Source of the DNA: Numida meleagris
Taxonomy: Eukaryota > Chordata > Aves > Galliformes > Numididae
Assembly (NCBI RefSeq): GCF_002078875.1
Contig: NC_034415.1
Location: forward strand, 17,947,975-18,011,974
Reading direction: 5' to 3'
DNA length: 64,000 nucleotides
The position numbers and the translations under genes were made by a program. The notes under the pieces are model-generated. The model had not been told where the DNA came from and ran no database searches. It saw only the letters and a list, made by a program, of their open reading frames with translations. Positions 1 to 13,204 of the stretch are shown here, piece by piece; position 1 is the first letter of the stretch, and each line of letters begins with the position of its first letter.

Positions 1-3000
1 TTCTCAAGAAGTCTTAAAAATTTCTATTCAGAGATGTGATCATTCTAGTGAATAAGATCCTAACAGTCAACACAGACAGTTTGGCACAATACTTTAGCAG
101 GCTGACCAATGCAGTTAAATTTATATTAATTAGTAAATGACATTTAATGTAACCCCAAAAACAAGAAATCAATCTTTAGATGTGTGTATCTGGAGAAGAA
201 TAAAGCATAACAAAAAAACAAAAGAACAAACCTCTTCACACTATCCACAGTGTAACCTAGATTTTTGCTGTGCAAGTTATTAGTGGGAAATATAGCCATT
301 TTGCAAACAAGTGTATGGATTAACTACTTACACTTTTTCTGAACAATAAAAGTAGAAATACAAAAGATACAAAAATCAGTATCTTGAAAAATATTAGTCT
401 GATTAAATTAATAAATTTCTTAGATGCAATACTAGAATATAAATAGGGAAATTATATATTTATGGGAAACATCAGAAGGCATATTTCATCTAAGAATCAG
501 TGAAATTCACGACAGTCAGAACAGTAAAATCCTTAGTTCTATGGAGTGTGTCTGACAGTGAGATTTAAAAAAGATCTAAGTGTTTGACCTTTTTTTAATA
601 AGTCGACTATTTCAAATGAGCACATCTGGTTTATGTTCCTAAACCTCTGGCCTTTAAAAAGTCCTGTTCCCAGTTCACACAAAATACCATTCAGGATTGT
701 TTGACATGGTGACCTTCCCCATAGGTGACTGGCTGAATAAACCGATTAAATAGATTCAGGAACTTAATGTATATTCAGCAAGTTAACACTGGCATCCTGG
801 AATCATTAGTAAACGTCCTCATTATTCCACTATGTTTCTTACTATAAGTTAGCAACTGGACTGAGAAGAAAAATAATAATAATAACAATTGGTTTATCTA
901 TTCAGTGGAACTGAAATAAGGAAAGCATGTATTAATTTTTTTGCCTGAAAAGTTTCCATTATATTGTCTTAAATTACATTAAATTATATTTTCTTAAATA
1001 CAAAGAAACATAAATTACAAAAATGAAGTAATTGCATTAAATGTCATCAGGGTTTCACACAGATTGAAGCATTGAAGAGGTGGACTGCTTACGTACATAA
1101 ATTCACATGGTCAGTAAATATTTAACAAATGCTTTTGTACATGGTAAAGTTAAAAACTAAATTGTGTATGGGCTGGGAAAGTTTCATTTTTTACCATACT
1201 CATTAATAGAACATTCATTGTTATTTGTGTAGAGTGTAATTCTTTTTGATTTGCCTTTCATTTGCCTTGAGGACAAGCTAGTTTAAAACTGTTCAGCACA
1301 CTGCACCATGCAGAACAGGTAATCTGTCTAATTAAGGCCTGTAAGGATGTTCAAAGTAAAATATTGAAGAGCTTCCATAACCTCGCTTTCACCCTCCCTA
1401 TGTACCACAGCTTCTGAGACTCAGAGATACTCTAGCCATTAACTCAAGTGTTTACACTCTAAGCTCAAATTCTACTTTGCCAGAATGGTTCATTTCACAA
1501 GACTATTTTCTCATTTACAGGCAGAAAGCAATTTATCAAATTTTTATATTACATTTCTCAGCTTGTTCCAATACTGAACAATATAATATATTCCTGGAAA
1601 TTCAAAACGCAAAAGCATAGTGTGACTTTATCCAGGGACCTAATAAGATTTATATCTACATTCTTTTTTCGTGTGTTCATTTGGTGCATTTCAATGAATT
1701 ATTAATTAAGACCAACAATAAAATGTTATTTTGCTCTGATGCACAGCAAAAGGAAAGATACCCAAGAGAAATCCATCTGGCAGTTCAAAGTAGACATGGC
1801 CAAAGTATGTTCACAAGTTTCTCATCAAGTATTGCAAGATATGCATCTGCCCATCAAATGAACCAGACTGACTGAGCCTTTCTAAAGATACAGATGTAAA
1901 CTATGGGGAGGTAAAGTCATGATTTATTACATCTGGGGGCATTGATTAATGCTCTTCTTCTGTGCTTTTTTTTTAAAGCAGTTGAATATATGACAGTGTA
2001 AGATCAAAAGATTTAATTCTATTTTCCAAACATATTTTTAAAGGTTGACATGTAGGATGAAAATGTATGTAGAATGTATGTTAGGGTGCATGTTTTGAAA
2101 CTAACAGCATTCAAATTCAAAGCTGCATGTAACAGCTTTTTACTTAGTATATTTTAAATATACTTAAAATCAGCTTTATGCAACTGCTGTAAATATGATA
2201 TTATTTGCTGTGAAATTTGTTTTCATTTCACTTTTATTACATTCTCCTAAGTGACATTAACTCTAACACAAGCTTTCAGAATATTCTACGTACATATTAC
2301 TGCTCCTTCTTATCTTAAGATACGCATCTTGTTTTTTAACTTAATGAAAAAATATGGTTCTTGAAATATTTTATCTTCAAAACATTAGCATTCTTTATAC
2401 ATTACTTACTAATGAATCTTGTATAGCCAAAATATCTCTACAAGTTTCTTTACTTTCAAGGTCGTTATAAGAAATGTTTTTGAAACTACAGTGAATAAAT
2501 GTTCAGAACAATTGAAGTTTCTCTTCCTTACAGCTTTCTAAGGAGTCAAGTAATATCTTGTAGAATAGTCAGAGAAAATGTCAAGTTAAAAAGACTTCGG
2601 GTGTAAAAGCTATTTAAAAAAAAACCTAAATCTATCTTTTATTTCCTTTTAAAAGAGAATGCAGATTTGTTTTGGCCTTTGTTGTGTGATAAACATATAA
2701 AAGATAATACTATGCCCCATATATTAAGATTCATGTACAACAAGAACATTTGTTCTCTGTGAGGTCTTCAATTTAACTTGAAACCTATCAGAAAAATGTT
2801 TAATGTTCTAAATAGACCTAATTGAAGAATATATCGTGCATTTTACCAATTTCTAAAAAATCATTTTTTTTCATAGAAGAAATGAAATGTTTGATGCTTA
2901 TAAAGGATTACTAACAGTGATAAGAAATCTGCTTCAAATAATCACACCAAAAGCTAGTTTAATGCTTATTTGAAGGAAAAGTGAGTGCTAATGGATTTTG

Positions 3001-4902
3001 ACAAGCTGATCATGCCTTTAATGGCATCAAGCATACCAAATTCTTTTCCACACCACACAGTCCCCAAGGGATCATCAATCGATAGATTAAAAATCCCTGA
3101 CCTTTGACTTTTCTATAGTTAACTATCTGTCAAGTGATTATTAGCCAGGCTGCCAATAAGCCTAAGATCCCTCCTCTGTTTATATTTACAATTACTCTTC
3201 TTAAGTTAAACCAATTCACTATATTCATTATCTACATTTTTGAAGTTTTCTTTATAATCTCTCTTTCAACTGCTGCTGTCTAGAATATGATCTGAAATGC
3301 TGTCTACTATTTCTGCTGTCATGCTTCCTAACAAAACTGAGTTACACCATCCCACTATCCTTTTTCTTTCTCGGCCTTTGATCAGCTCGTATGGAAGTAG
3401 CTGGGAAATAGCTGATTCCGTATGAAATGCAGCAGAATTTCTTTATTTTCCCCTCCTAAATTCTAAGGGAACAATGCCAACTTGATATTCTTAAGTAGCA
3501 ACTGGAGGTGCTTTAAATGTGATGTTAATGTATACCCTTCTTGTTCTTTGAACAACCTGAATTAGAAAATTAACAATTCAGTCATATTTTATACTAATGT
3601 GTTTTATCAGTATTTATAGATTGAAAAATATTTCTTCTGGGGAGCAGGACACAAAGACTTGACAGCAACATCAGTCAGCTTCTATTTTTACAGACCAGCA
3701 ATGCACAAGCATTAGATTGCAGAGTATGCCTTTGATTTCAGGGAGCTGTTATCAGATTTCCTGTGGGGGCACACCTCTGCATCAGTGTCATTTGCTCCCT
3801 TGACTACTTCAGAGTCCAAATCAGCAGCTGCAGAAGGCTCTGTGGGCATACCACAGCTCCTCTGCCTCCAATTGCTCTCTGGTGCTGCTCTGCAGCATTA
3901 ATGAGAGGGGAACTGCTGTCTCCTAAACTAGTGGGTGCTAAAAGAAAGCTACTGAAACTGATTTAGAAGTGTCTCTGCTCTATCCTTTAAGAATAATTAG
4001 AGTGGCAAGAAGTAAGATGTTGCACAGGGGAAGTTTATCAGTGTCTCTCTCATATGTCTGTATCAAGTTAGGAGCAATGTGATTCTGGGTGAGATTAGAT
4101 AAATTTTCTATTTCACTAGGATTTTAAAAAAAAAGAACTGTTACTATACTAGGCAATGTCGATACATTTAGATCCAGCCCCATGTTAAAACAATAAGCTC
4201 AAAAAGAACTTCAAAGCTTTATTCCTGTTATCTTCTCAGAAGCCATACCCAGATTTTTCATACTCTAATTTTCACAAGCTTGACAGTTCCCTATGTTTCT
4301 TCCCTCTTTCCAGGGAGAAAATACTTGGAAGAAATTACTTTCTATTATGGCAAATTGAGATCTAGTAACTAATAGCTAATTGTTATTGCAATTCTTGACC
4401 TGATCTGTTGTGCTGGAAGCCAAACTTCAGTCTTCAGAGTGTAACCAGATGCAACAGGCAGATTCTGAGTTTATACAGGCAGTGTATTAACAACAGAACA
4501 ACTTCAGAATTGTTATCCTAATGAACAGTCTCAGATCTAATAAATTCCAATACTAAAACTAGGCGGGCACACAATTGTTTTCATTCAAACTGACAGAACT
4601 GAAAATAAGACATTTCTCTTCTATTAGTTTATTCAGGGTGAAGAAAAATAGAGGAAACCTTCTCATTGGTGTATTTTTTTCAACAGCTTCAAGCTGTTAA
4701 CAGTTACATTGTCCCTAGGTATGCGGTGGTGTATGTTATGGCTAAATGATTAGTTTAGAGGCTCTTGACATACAGACTTTTTCTGTTCCCCACTATCAAC
4801 TGTGAAAATGTATTTCCAAGCAATTAAACCTCATCTCCTGCTGGCTTGGGAGCCAGGAACCTTCACATTTCAATTCATGTTCTTCAACACCTACTACAGT
4901 TG
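1..4902. other. AT-rich non-coding DNA, no gene seen
   Basis: I see no exon, RNA gene or recognisable transposon in this stretch. Open frames here (for example 64 codons at 1681-1875 and 67 codons at 3763-3966) are short, lack known motifs and are at the length expected by chance. A somewhat GC-richer patch lies at about 3760-3960. A possible regulatory block at about 2980-3180 is listed separately. Confidence 0.7.
3098..3110. promoter_or_regulatory. Candidate DR1-type nuclear receptor site
   Basis: The sequence TGACCTTTGACTT is close to the direct-repeat-1 element TGACCTTTGNCCT bound by HNF4, COUP-TF and RXR heterodimers. It sits in a stretch (about 2980-3180) that is less simple in composition than its surroundings and also holds a CTGTCA core (MEIS/TGIF type) about 30 bases downstream. 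A single motif match of this length is weak evidence in 64 kb, and no gene is in view for it to act on. Occupancy and conservation are inference only. Confidence 0.2.
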
Positions 4903-4965
4903 AAAAAAAATATATATAAAATATATATATATATTTTTTTTTTTAATATATATATATATATAAAA
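4903..4965. repeat. AT palindrome: A-run, (TA)n, T-run, (TA)n
   Basis: A run of A followed by alternating TA, then about ten T, then a second alternating TA stretch. The two TA arms can pair with each other, so the whole block can form a cruciform or slipped structure. It is a simple low-complexity repeat and is likely length-variable between individuals. The assembly gap lies about 400 bases downstream. Confidence 0.85.
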
Positions 4966-7186
4966 CTCTGCTAGTTAGAATCACAAAGAAATTCATTGAT
5001 ATATGCTTGAGAGCCTTTTAAAGAGGAAAATGAAAGGTCTGGAAAGATAAGTTGCTAACATTGCAGATAAAGCAGATGACAAAAAGTATCCTCGTTTGTT
5101 TTTGCAGTTTTGGAACTTGCAGCACACGTACACATGAGTATGCACAACTGAAAGAGAGACACACAGTAGGAAACAGTGGGAAGTCAGAGTTAATCTCCCT
5201 TTCCTCCTTCCCCCCAACTCTAAAGAAGATTTTCTGATTATACAAGTTTTAAAGGAAGGAACCTCTATTTCCAAATACTTGTTTGGTAGCTCAGATAGAA
5301 AATGCATACAAGGATATTGTATGGCATAGGTCATTTCACAGTGACTTGGTTTGCATNNNNNNNNNNNNNNNGGCAGCTAGAAAGGAGTGCAAAGAACTGT
5401 TTCCTCTAAAGACTGCCAGATTCTCAATGCAGATGGTGGAGAACTGAATTCACAAATTTGGGTTTGTTTCTAGTTAGATTTCTAGCCATGCTCATTAATG
5501 GTCCATTGCTGAGAGCCAACTTGTAGGAACATCAAGGAGAACAAGGTTATGATAGTACTTGCTTACTCTGTTTAACAGCCACTGAAACTTTTGAATAATG
5601 CTTTGCCATAACTATCATAATTCTAGCATATGTTTCTTCTATATTTCATTGTTTGGAGATACAAATAAATGAAAAAAAGAGGGGAGAAAAAGCCATAATT
5701 ATGTGGGTTTTACATAGCAAGAAAATACAAAAGCTTCCTATCAGATGGCATCACAGAAAGGATGAAGTGTTTGCTTTTGGCAGATGTAGTTGTTGCCTAA
5801 AATATTCTATTTATTGTTGTTTGTAACACACAGTTACGACTTTCAGCTTGCATAATCAATCATACTGGCCAATATTAAGTCTCAGTGTGATATAATTTCG
5901 GGCAGTTTGATGTGGAGAAGTTTGATCATTTATTTTGTAAGGTAAAATCTACTTGAATGTAAGATACGAAAGGAGAGCTAATGTGGTTCACGCATATTTT
6001 TAAGGACCTAGCTCAAGTCCTTTTCAAGGACTCAACTCCAGAGTAATGACTTTTGGGGAAGAAATTCTGGTGAGCTTGAAGGTCTAAGGTAAACATCTTC
6101 TCTCTATTATTTGTCTACTTGAGTGGGGAGGAGGCAACTTCATGATTCTGTTCCTAACTTCATTTGTTAACAAAAATCTCTGGGTATTCACCCTTCCCCA
6201 GCATAAACTATTTGTAATTTTAACTATGGTCAAAGTACTAAGAGCCACTAATTACAGAATTGAATAATACTGTAGTGCTTCCATGAAGCACTGGTCAGCA
6301 GACGTGATGGAACAATGAAAGATAATGTTGGTTGAAGAGGTAGCCTGAGCAGCTGGAGCACAAAAACACCTTTCAGTTGAGTAGTCATCATATTACTGCT
6401 GAATCTTTGGGCTTGTGGTCATGAAATGGTGTGATTGTTAGATGTCTTTCTCAGCAGCTGTTGTCTTCAGATTCATCAGACTTCCTAACCTGAAGTAAAA
6501 ACCTTTCAATTCATTAATGTTTGTACTTTGACTTAAATCACCTGAAAATTGGACTTCTTACAAGGAACTGATATCATGCTTTAATTGCAATTAAAATATT
6601 GGAACTGTAAGTCCTTAAATCTACAATAGTTTTCATACTTTCATCATATTAATAAGATTGCCAATGGCTTCCTGCAATGTAATTGAATAGGATATTTCTA
6701 GTTAAAATGTTACATTGTTTCTAAAGGGTCTAACTTGATAATATGTCAATCTCATATTAGTAGAAGAACAATATTTTACTCCTTCAGACTCTTCATTTTA
6801 ATGGTTTATCTGATTTCCACAGATGTCAAAAGTAAGTAATAATTAGATTAGATGACTATAGCAAACATCTTCTATGAATATTCTCTTGATTTTAAAGGAA
6901 TTAGTTTAAATTGTGTACACACTGTTTCTGTGATTACTTTCCACAAATATTCTTATTAATGAATTTGTAGAAAGGAACATACTGAAAATGAGGCACTTAC
7001 ATATGCCTATTGTACAAATTGCATTTTTAATTTGAAGTGTAAGTATTTGTCTTTAAAGTTTCATAGATAAAACTATATGACTAGGGAACAGAACGTACTT
7101 CATGACCTTCATGACAAGTCATATTGTATTAAATGTATGCTTGTTGTTCCTAATCAACTTTTTGTGATATTTGGCTAGAAACTGGA
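4966..7186. other. Non-coding DNA with assembly gap
   Basis: No gene or transposon is recognisable. Overlapping frames on both strands at about 4993-5334 are mutually incompatible and lack motifs. The rest is ordinary AT-rich sequence. Confidence 0.7.
5357..5371. other. Run of 15 N (assembly gap)
   Basis: Fifteen undetermined bases interrupt otherwise clean sequence. The number of N may be a placeholder rather than the true missing length. Both flanks are ordinary unique-looking sequence. Confidence 0.99.
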
Positions 7187-7262
7187 AATAGAATCATAGA
7201 ATGGCCTGGGTTGAAAAGGGCCTCTAAGATTATCTAGTTTCAACCCCCCTGCCATGGGCAGA
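7187..7262 (-). mobile_element. CR1 LINE 3' end fragment
   Basis: The block starts with ATAGAATCATAGAATGG, the complement of the 8-bp terminal repeats at the CR1 3' end. It continues with the conserved hairpin region (GGGTTGAAAAGGGCCTCTAAG) and a CAACCCCCCTGCCATGGGCAG-like segment. Only about 75 bp of the 3' untranslated region remains, which is normal for CR1, because reverse transcription starts at the 3' end and usually stops early. Several mismatches to the family pattern indicate an old copy. Confidence 0.9.
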
Positions 7263-8097
7263 AATAGAGTTTTCTGATTTTCTAGATTTTCAAATATGAA
7301 AGGAGAAAGATGGAGAAAACAGAAATCATTTGGGGGAGAGAAGTTTAGATTTCTGCAAGCAGATGAGTCTCTTCTTTGTTACTTTGTTTGTTTGTTTAGA
7401 TGTTTGTTTGGTTTTTTTTTTTTTTTACTTCTTATGGAGAGACTTACTGACATTAGATTCCACAGAATCTCCTGTGGGACTTCTAGAAAAGTACTCTCCT
7501 GACAAGTGTTTCCTTGCTGTTGTGCACACACTTACCAGAAGCTTCTCCCAGTTAAAAACAAAACAAAACAAAACAAAAAACCTGGTAGATCTGAGGTGAA
7601 ATGCAGTTTCTGCCTTCTTCGAGATCTCCTGAGTTCCATTGCCAGATTGAAATGACCAGGTGAACTTTTACACTGTGACTTAATTATGTTTTTTAATTAA
7701 ATTTGTTATATGCCACTTGTGCAGCAAGTTAAAAAAAAAAAAAAGAAAAAAGGAAAATATACTTTTACTATCTGTCACAACACATCAATAGTTCAACTCT
7801 CAGTAGTTAAAATGAGCTTCTGTCAATCAAGCTGATTATTTTCTTCAGATATGTTTTTATCTGGAGAGGAAGGACTTCTGATTTCTTGTGGCCCAGTTTT
7901 TTCAAGTCTTTTTTTATTCAACCCCATATTGTTTTGATGTTTCTTAATTCAGCCTCCGCTGTCTATCTTGTATTTTGTATTTCTATCTATGTATTTTGTT
8001 TGTCATTAATACCTTTGGATTTAAGGAGTTCAGTATGATGTCTCTCACATTCCTCAGGAACTTTCTCTACTTTTCTTTATGCCTGCCATTCCAGTTG
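7263..8097. other. Non-coding DNA with simple repeats
   Basis: T-rich and (TTTG)n stretches lie at about 7384-7428, a (CAAAA)n run at 7554-7580 and an A-rich run at 7731-7752. Open frames across 7296-7599 and 7975-8376 arise from these T-rich stretches and have phenylalanine-rich, low-complexity translations. The second also reads through a CR1 fragment. I see no gene. Confidence 0.7.
7554..7580 (+). repeat. (CAAAA)n simple repeat
   Basis: About four to five perfect tandem CAAAA units. It may be a relic of a retroposon A-tail or just a microsatellite. No adjoining retroposon body is recognised. Confidence 0.85.
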
Positions 8098-8156
8098 CAT
8101 AGAATCATAGAACTGTTCAGGTTGGAAAGGACCTTCAAGATCATCAAGTCCAACCG
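8098..8156 (-). mobile_element. CR1 LINE 3' end fragment (short)
   Basis: This fragment begins with ATAGAATCATAGAACTG and continues with CAGGTTGGAAAGGACCTTCA and the ATCATCAAGTCCAACC motif, all diagnostic of the reverse complement of the CR1 3' end. It is only about 59 bp long and lies less than 1 kb from the CR1 piece at 7187-7262, in the same orientation. The two differ in sequence, so they are separate insertions rather than one split copy. Confidence 0.9.
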
Positions 8157-11100
8157 TTTCCTTTCCTTCTTTGAGATTTATTGGTTTCTAACTTTCTCTC
8201 TTTCCAAGATTCTTATGACTTCTCTCACCAGTTTAAGATTTTTCTATTTTTACTTTTCTTTTTTCCCCCAGGGAGTTGTTTTTGTGAATTTTGTGTTTAA
8301 GTGGGGGTTTGTAAGTTTCCAAGTTTTGATGCTATGTTTCCGTATTTTCATGATTAATGATATTATATATATATGATTTAGCCTTTGAGACATGAAATTT
8401 CTCTTGGTTCAATGTTACAGAGTTCATGTCAGGCTTTCACTTTTCTAGCTTGCAGGTGACTTCTTTTGGTAACAGTACTGCAATAAAAAAATGTGTAAAA
8501 TATCAGATTTTTTTTTAATATCTACTCCCAACTCTGTAGCTCAAATGATTGATGATATGCAATCAATGGGCCAGAATCTTCCAAAATTGACTCTCATGTA
8601 TCTCTCAGACAGTCACGCGGACAATTTATCAACAGAAGATGCATAAGATTCTATAGGAAGATAATTCAAGTTTGATTAAAGAAAGCCCTGTACTGACTGG
8701 GAGCTTCAAAGTTTGACTGTAATGTGATTTGTTCCTTTGTCTGGGTGAAAGAAAAAGTGGAAAAGGATAAGCAGTAAGAAATAGTTGCAGAGAAAATATT
8801 GAGTAATAACTTTGTTATATTTCACTATTATTGAAGGAATAAATTTTAAAACATATTTTTAAATACAGGGTGAGATGAGGTTCATTAATTTATTGGTTGA
8901 AGAAGTGCGATGTGTTTATTGAGAGAGAATTAAATTGGGTGAAATTTTCTGCAGCCAACTAGGTCCATAGCTTTCATTCTAGATGCTTTGTAGAAAAAAA
9001 AAATCTCAGTGAACAAAACAAGTATTTAATGCTTACATTGTTGATATCTATAATTGTTAATACAGTGACAGTTGAATTCAATGGTACGGAAGAAAAGTAG
9101 GTGCTTAGACTTATAATATATGTCAGCAGAAATCTAAATAGTTATGTTACTTTGGACTTGTTCAGTCTTGATTTCCTGCTCTATATTCTCTCTTCACTCT
9201 AGTGTCTTCACAAACAAAAATCTTAAGTTCCATGAGGAGGCATTGGTACATATTTAAAGCCATGAAGTGGGAAGACAAGTAGTTTAATTATTATTTCAAA
9301 ACTGTGTTAGAGTGAATTATAACAAAATAAGTTTGTGGTTTCATGATCCATACTGAGTGCTGACTTTACTTTGAAAGTTCCTGTAAAGGAAAACATTTTC
9401 ATCAGCAAATATTACTCATGCTGAGTGGTAAATTGTGACTTGCCACAAGATATAGCACTGAGAGTGCCTTCATGTGAAGTAGCTTATTCTGATGCAAAAA
9501 TAAAAAAGTCTTACATTCTATTATGTTTTGTGCATATAGCGAGTTACTTCTGAGTACCACGTACACTATCAATTTGCATTTTGCCTAACTAGTTGCTATT
9601 TAACTTGTGCATACAGACAAGTCTCAAGATGTTATTGTGTGTGATGCAAATACCAGGTAAATCTTCACAGCTTCTTTACTGCTTTTTTTTTTTTGCTTTT
9701 TTTTTTCCTCATAACATTTAACAATAATGATTTAATCATTCTAAACTTCTTGATGTTTATTGCAAGAATATAAATTCAAATAATCTTGCTTGGTGTTAAT
9801 GTAGCTGTAATAGAACTTCAGTAGAATTTCCACTGGTATTCGGAATTAATTACCAGCCCCATTACCTTGAAGCATTTTCCTTTTAGTACTACTCTGTTAA
9901 GTAGAACTTGTTACTGTAGCTCTTACCTGCACAAAACTAATGAGTAAATGGGGTAGATGTTTTCATTTTGGTCCCACTTAGGTCAAAAGTGGCGGAAAAA
10001 GACCCAGTAAGAGTTGGGAACACGCATTCTATAGCAATTATGAATGACTCCCGTTGCTGGTGTCAGCTCCCCAAAGAATGTACTACCCTTCAGATGCTGT
10101 AGTCATTTGTAACTGTACTCAAGAGGAAGAAGATGAGTATAGACAAAGTGAAGCAATTTATCTAACAGAGGAGGTTTATTAATTGAGGTGGTATGGTTGT
10201 TTTTCCACAAAAAGAAAACCTGATTGCACTTAAAATTCCACTACAAACACAAGATGTAAAATTATTAAATAAAAGGTTACCAGTCAGTCCTTCAAATCTC
10301 CATGGAACAACAACAGAAGTCTAAACACCACAGCAAGTAATCTACTTATTCAGACTGTCCATTGACCTTCTTAACAGAATGGAAGCATGCAGGTATTGAT
10401 TACTGCTGTAAGAAAAATGCCTTAAAAATCCTTTTATAATTTCAACTTTCACTGCCCTGATTTGCATTAAATATGTTGTGAATGGATAGTGTTTTACCTT
10501 GGAAAGTGACTTTTTATTACATTATTCTGACAGAGCTTTTTAGCTTCTTAACGAAGTTATTTTAATCCACATTTATAGTGCCAAGGTCTGTCCGTTATTT
10601 CATAAAATAAGTAGTGACTCTAAGTGACTTAGTCACATTACCAGGATCTGTACCACATCATAGATCTTTACAAAGAGGTTTGAACTGGTACACTGTGGGA
10701 TGAGTTGCCTATAATGGAGTGTGAACTTTTCGTTAAGTGACCTTTTTGCACACAGTAATTCATCCTCTGAGACAGTACAACGATTTTTTTTTTTTAAATA
10801 ATGACCAATTATTTAAAGGTCTTTATTTTACTGATCTCTAACAATTGCATTATAGATGTAGTTAACAAGGCTGGACTAATGGAAAATTAAGGTTATTTTT
10901 AGTGTTTATTTTGAAGTATATTCTGAAATGTGAGACCAATATTCTCATGTCCTATAAGGAATATTGACTATTCTTCTGATTTCTGACAAGTCGTGTTGTA
11001 TTTTTAATGTAAATAAATTTTCAGTTTAAGGGGAAAATCATATCCTAGAGCTTTTTCAGGAAAAAAAATGATATATATCAGCTTTGACAAATTAATATGA

Positions 11101-12465
11101 TCCTCAATAAATGAGACTGAGATACTAGCTGCAAACTGAAGAGGAATAGGACAAAAAATAGGAAAATTCAGGGAAGGAACTGAGATCGTATTAGCAAGGT
11201 TAAATCTTTGGGGATTTATATATGTCTAGAACAGGGCTTTGAAAAAAAAAAATTATGATTCTGCCAAAAATCCAGTTTTCATTCCAAAAAAGTCTGATTT
11301 AAAAGTTTCTGAGCACTCTCAATTCCAGTAGAGAGAGTGGACCTTCAAATAGTAAGTTCTGAAGAGCAGGAGGAAGTTTGATTTACAGTAAACCACAATG
11401 GGCTTTTATTTATCTAGGAGTATATCATTCTTAAACTTTTGCCTACTGAAAAAAATTCTAGTAAACAGCAAAAGCTCAGGACCCTATTCTGTGTTTCCTT
11501 ATTCTGATATAGACACAGATGTAATTTTATTGAGGTTTATTCTAAAACAACTAGAAGTAAAGCAGCTGAGTGTTTGCAGTGTGTTTTCTGAAGTGATTTA
11601 AAAATAAAGAGAATAAATTGATTCTCTGTAGGATCATCTAGGCTTCCAGGTTAAGATTACCTCTAGAAGTATGATTTAATCAAAGATCTGTCATAACTGT
11701 AAAAGCATCATGGTACATTTACTGTACTTTTCTGACAGTTTGAGTCTATGTATGCTTACAATTTTGAAAGAATTTTAAAACTGCTGCATTAGTAAGTGCA
11801 TCATGGTATATGAAGTCTGTTAGAGCTATTTATATTTCTCCCTGGTTAGAGATGATGAAGGTTATTAAAACCAGATGACCACTACTCAGGTACATCTTGA
11901 AGAACTGCAGTCACATCTTATGATAAACATTTTGCAATTTCTGTGTTCTGAACAGGATGTTGAAAAAGTGAAATAATCCTAAACAGTACAGCAAAACAAA
12001 TAATCTTTGATCAATATATCTTTAAAATCCAGAACCTAACAGATAAATTCAGAGTATGGTTTAAAAAAAAAAAATTCAGTGTGACTGACAGGTACACTGG
12101 GAGCTCCACTGGAAGCCAATGGGGCAGTACTTCTAGGAGACAGCGACCCTTCCTGACTGTGTGAATGGATGGAGAAAGATCATGCCCTGTGCCAAGAGGG
12201 AGGGCAGATCACAGAAGGAGAGGAGTACTTTTTCAAGAATACCTAAAGATGCTGAGGAAACTAAGAAAGGAACATGCAGGCTGGTATTTAGACAGGATTT
12301 TAATTTTATTTTAATTGCAAAAATAACTTGGGAAAGTTTTTGAAAGGATGTGGGATGTTAGGAGTCTATTTAGCTGCTCTGGACAAACTTCCAATTTCCA
12401 ATGGAGCAAGCGACAGAGGAACTGATTCTTTTTCTACTTGACTTAATTAGAAGGAAAGTAGCTGT
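8157..12465. other. AT-rich non-coding DNA, nothing recognised
   Basis: No gene, RNA or transposon could be identified. T-rich tracts occur at 9683-9706. Small open frames such as 11398-11601 and 12161-12343 have no recognisable domain. Confidence 0.65.
9683..9706. repeat. Poly-T tract
   Basis: Two T runs (12 and 10 bases) separated by GC. This could be a minus-strand A-tail, but no retroposon body is recognisable beside it. Confidence 0.8.
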
Positions 12466-12565
12466 AGCTCACTGGGAGCCTCAGTTTCCCTATCTATTAG
12501 AAAGTTTTTAATAATTGCTGCCATCTTAATTAAATATTTTGAAATATATAAACAAAGATAGCTAT
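12466..12565 (+). mobile_element. Possible ancient MIR/L3-type SINE 3' remnant
   Basis: The stretch GCCTCAGTTTCCCTATCT followed by an AATAATTGCTGCC-like block and then TTAATTAAAT follows the order of the 3' half of MIR and related core-SINE or L3 repeats (CAGTTTCCYCATCTGTAAAATG, then AATAAT.CTACC, then GGATTAAAT). Such remnants occur in bird genomes as amniote-age fossils. The copy is diverged, and the match is from memory of the family pattern, so the exact family is uncertain. Confidence 0.45.
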
Positions 12566-13204
12566 CAAAGAGATAAATATCCTTATGAGCTATGACCTCA
12601 GCTAAAATATTTTTGTGCATAATAATCAGTTTTAAACTCATTATGCCGTGTGTTTCATCAACAGAAAAAACATGTCATACTACTTTCATAAATCAAGCAC
12701 TGTGTTTGGATTTTCTAAAAGCTCTAGTGAAGTGACGACAGAGTTTGTGTGTTCTGCAGATGTATATGATCATAATATTTACTGCTGATATAAGCTTGGC
12801 TTTGATTCTCTGCATTAACTTTATCAATACAAGATAAAAAATGACTGAATATAACTGAAAGCTCTGCTAGGAAGGCAAGATTGGGTGTATGTCTTTTGGT
12901 TGACCTCATAAGCAAATCAGCATTTGTCCCTGGTTGAAGCATTCTCTGAGGCTGCTAATCATTGCAAAAAACATATTATACTTTGATTCCTTACTCAGGC
13001 AATCCATAAATTAAGGTATAACTCATTGTCACACCATCCGTGGGTAGCAAAACAGTTTCAAGAATGTATTTTTCATTACTTGAATGCCACATCACCATGT
13101 GTGGCAATTTAGTATACCTGCCAGTACCAGTGGGAACTTGCTTGTTAGTTCATACAGATTAGATCTCTTGCTTTTCAAGGGAAGATAGAACTCTTTCTTC
13201 TTCC
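12566..13204. other. Non-coding DNA, nothing recognised
   Basis: AT-rich sequence. Minus-strand frames at 12447-12641 and 12724-12942 show no domains and I do not regard them as genes. Confidence 0.65.

Noticed and set aside
7296..8376. Hydrophobic, F-rich frames that look like membrane proteins
   Set aside because: They are translations of T-rich low-complexity DNA, and one reads across a CR1 fragment.
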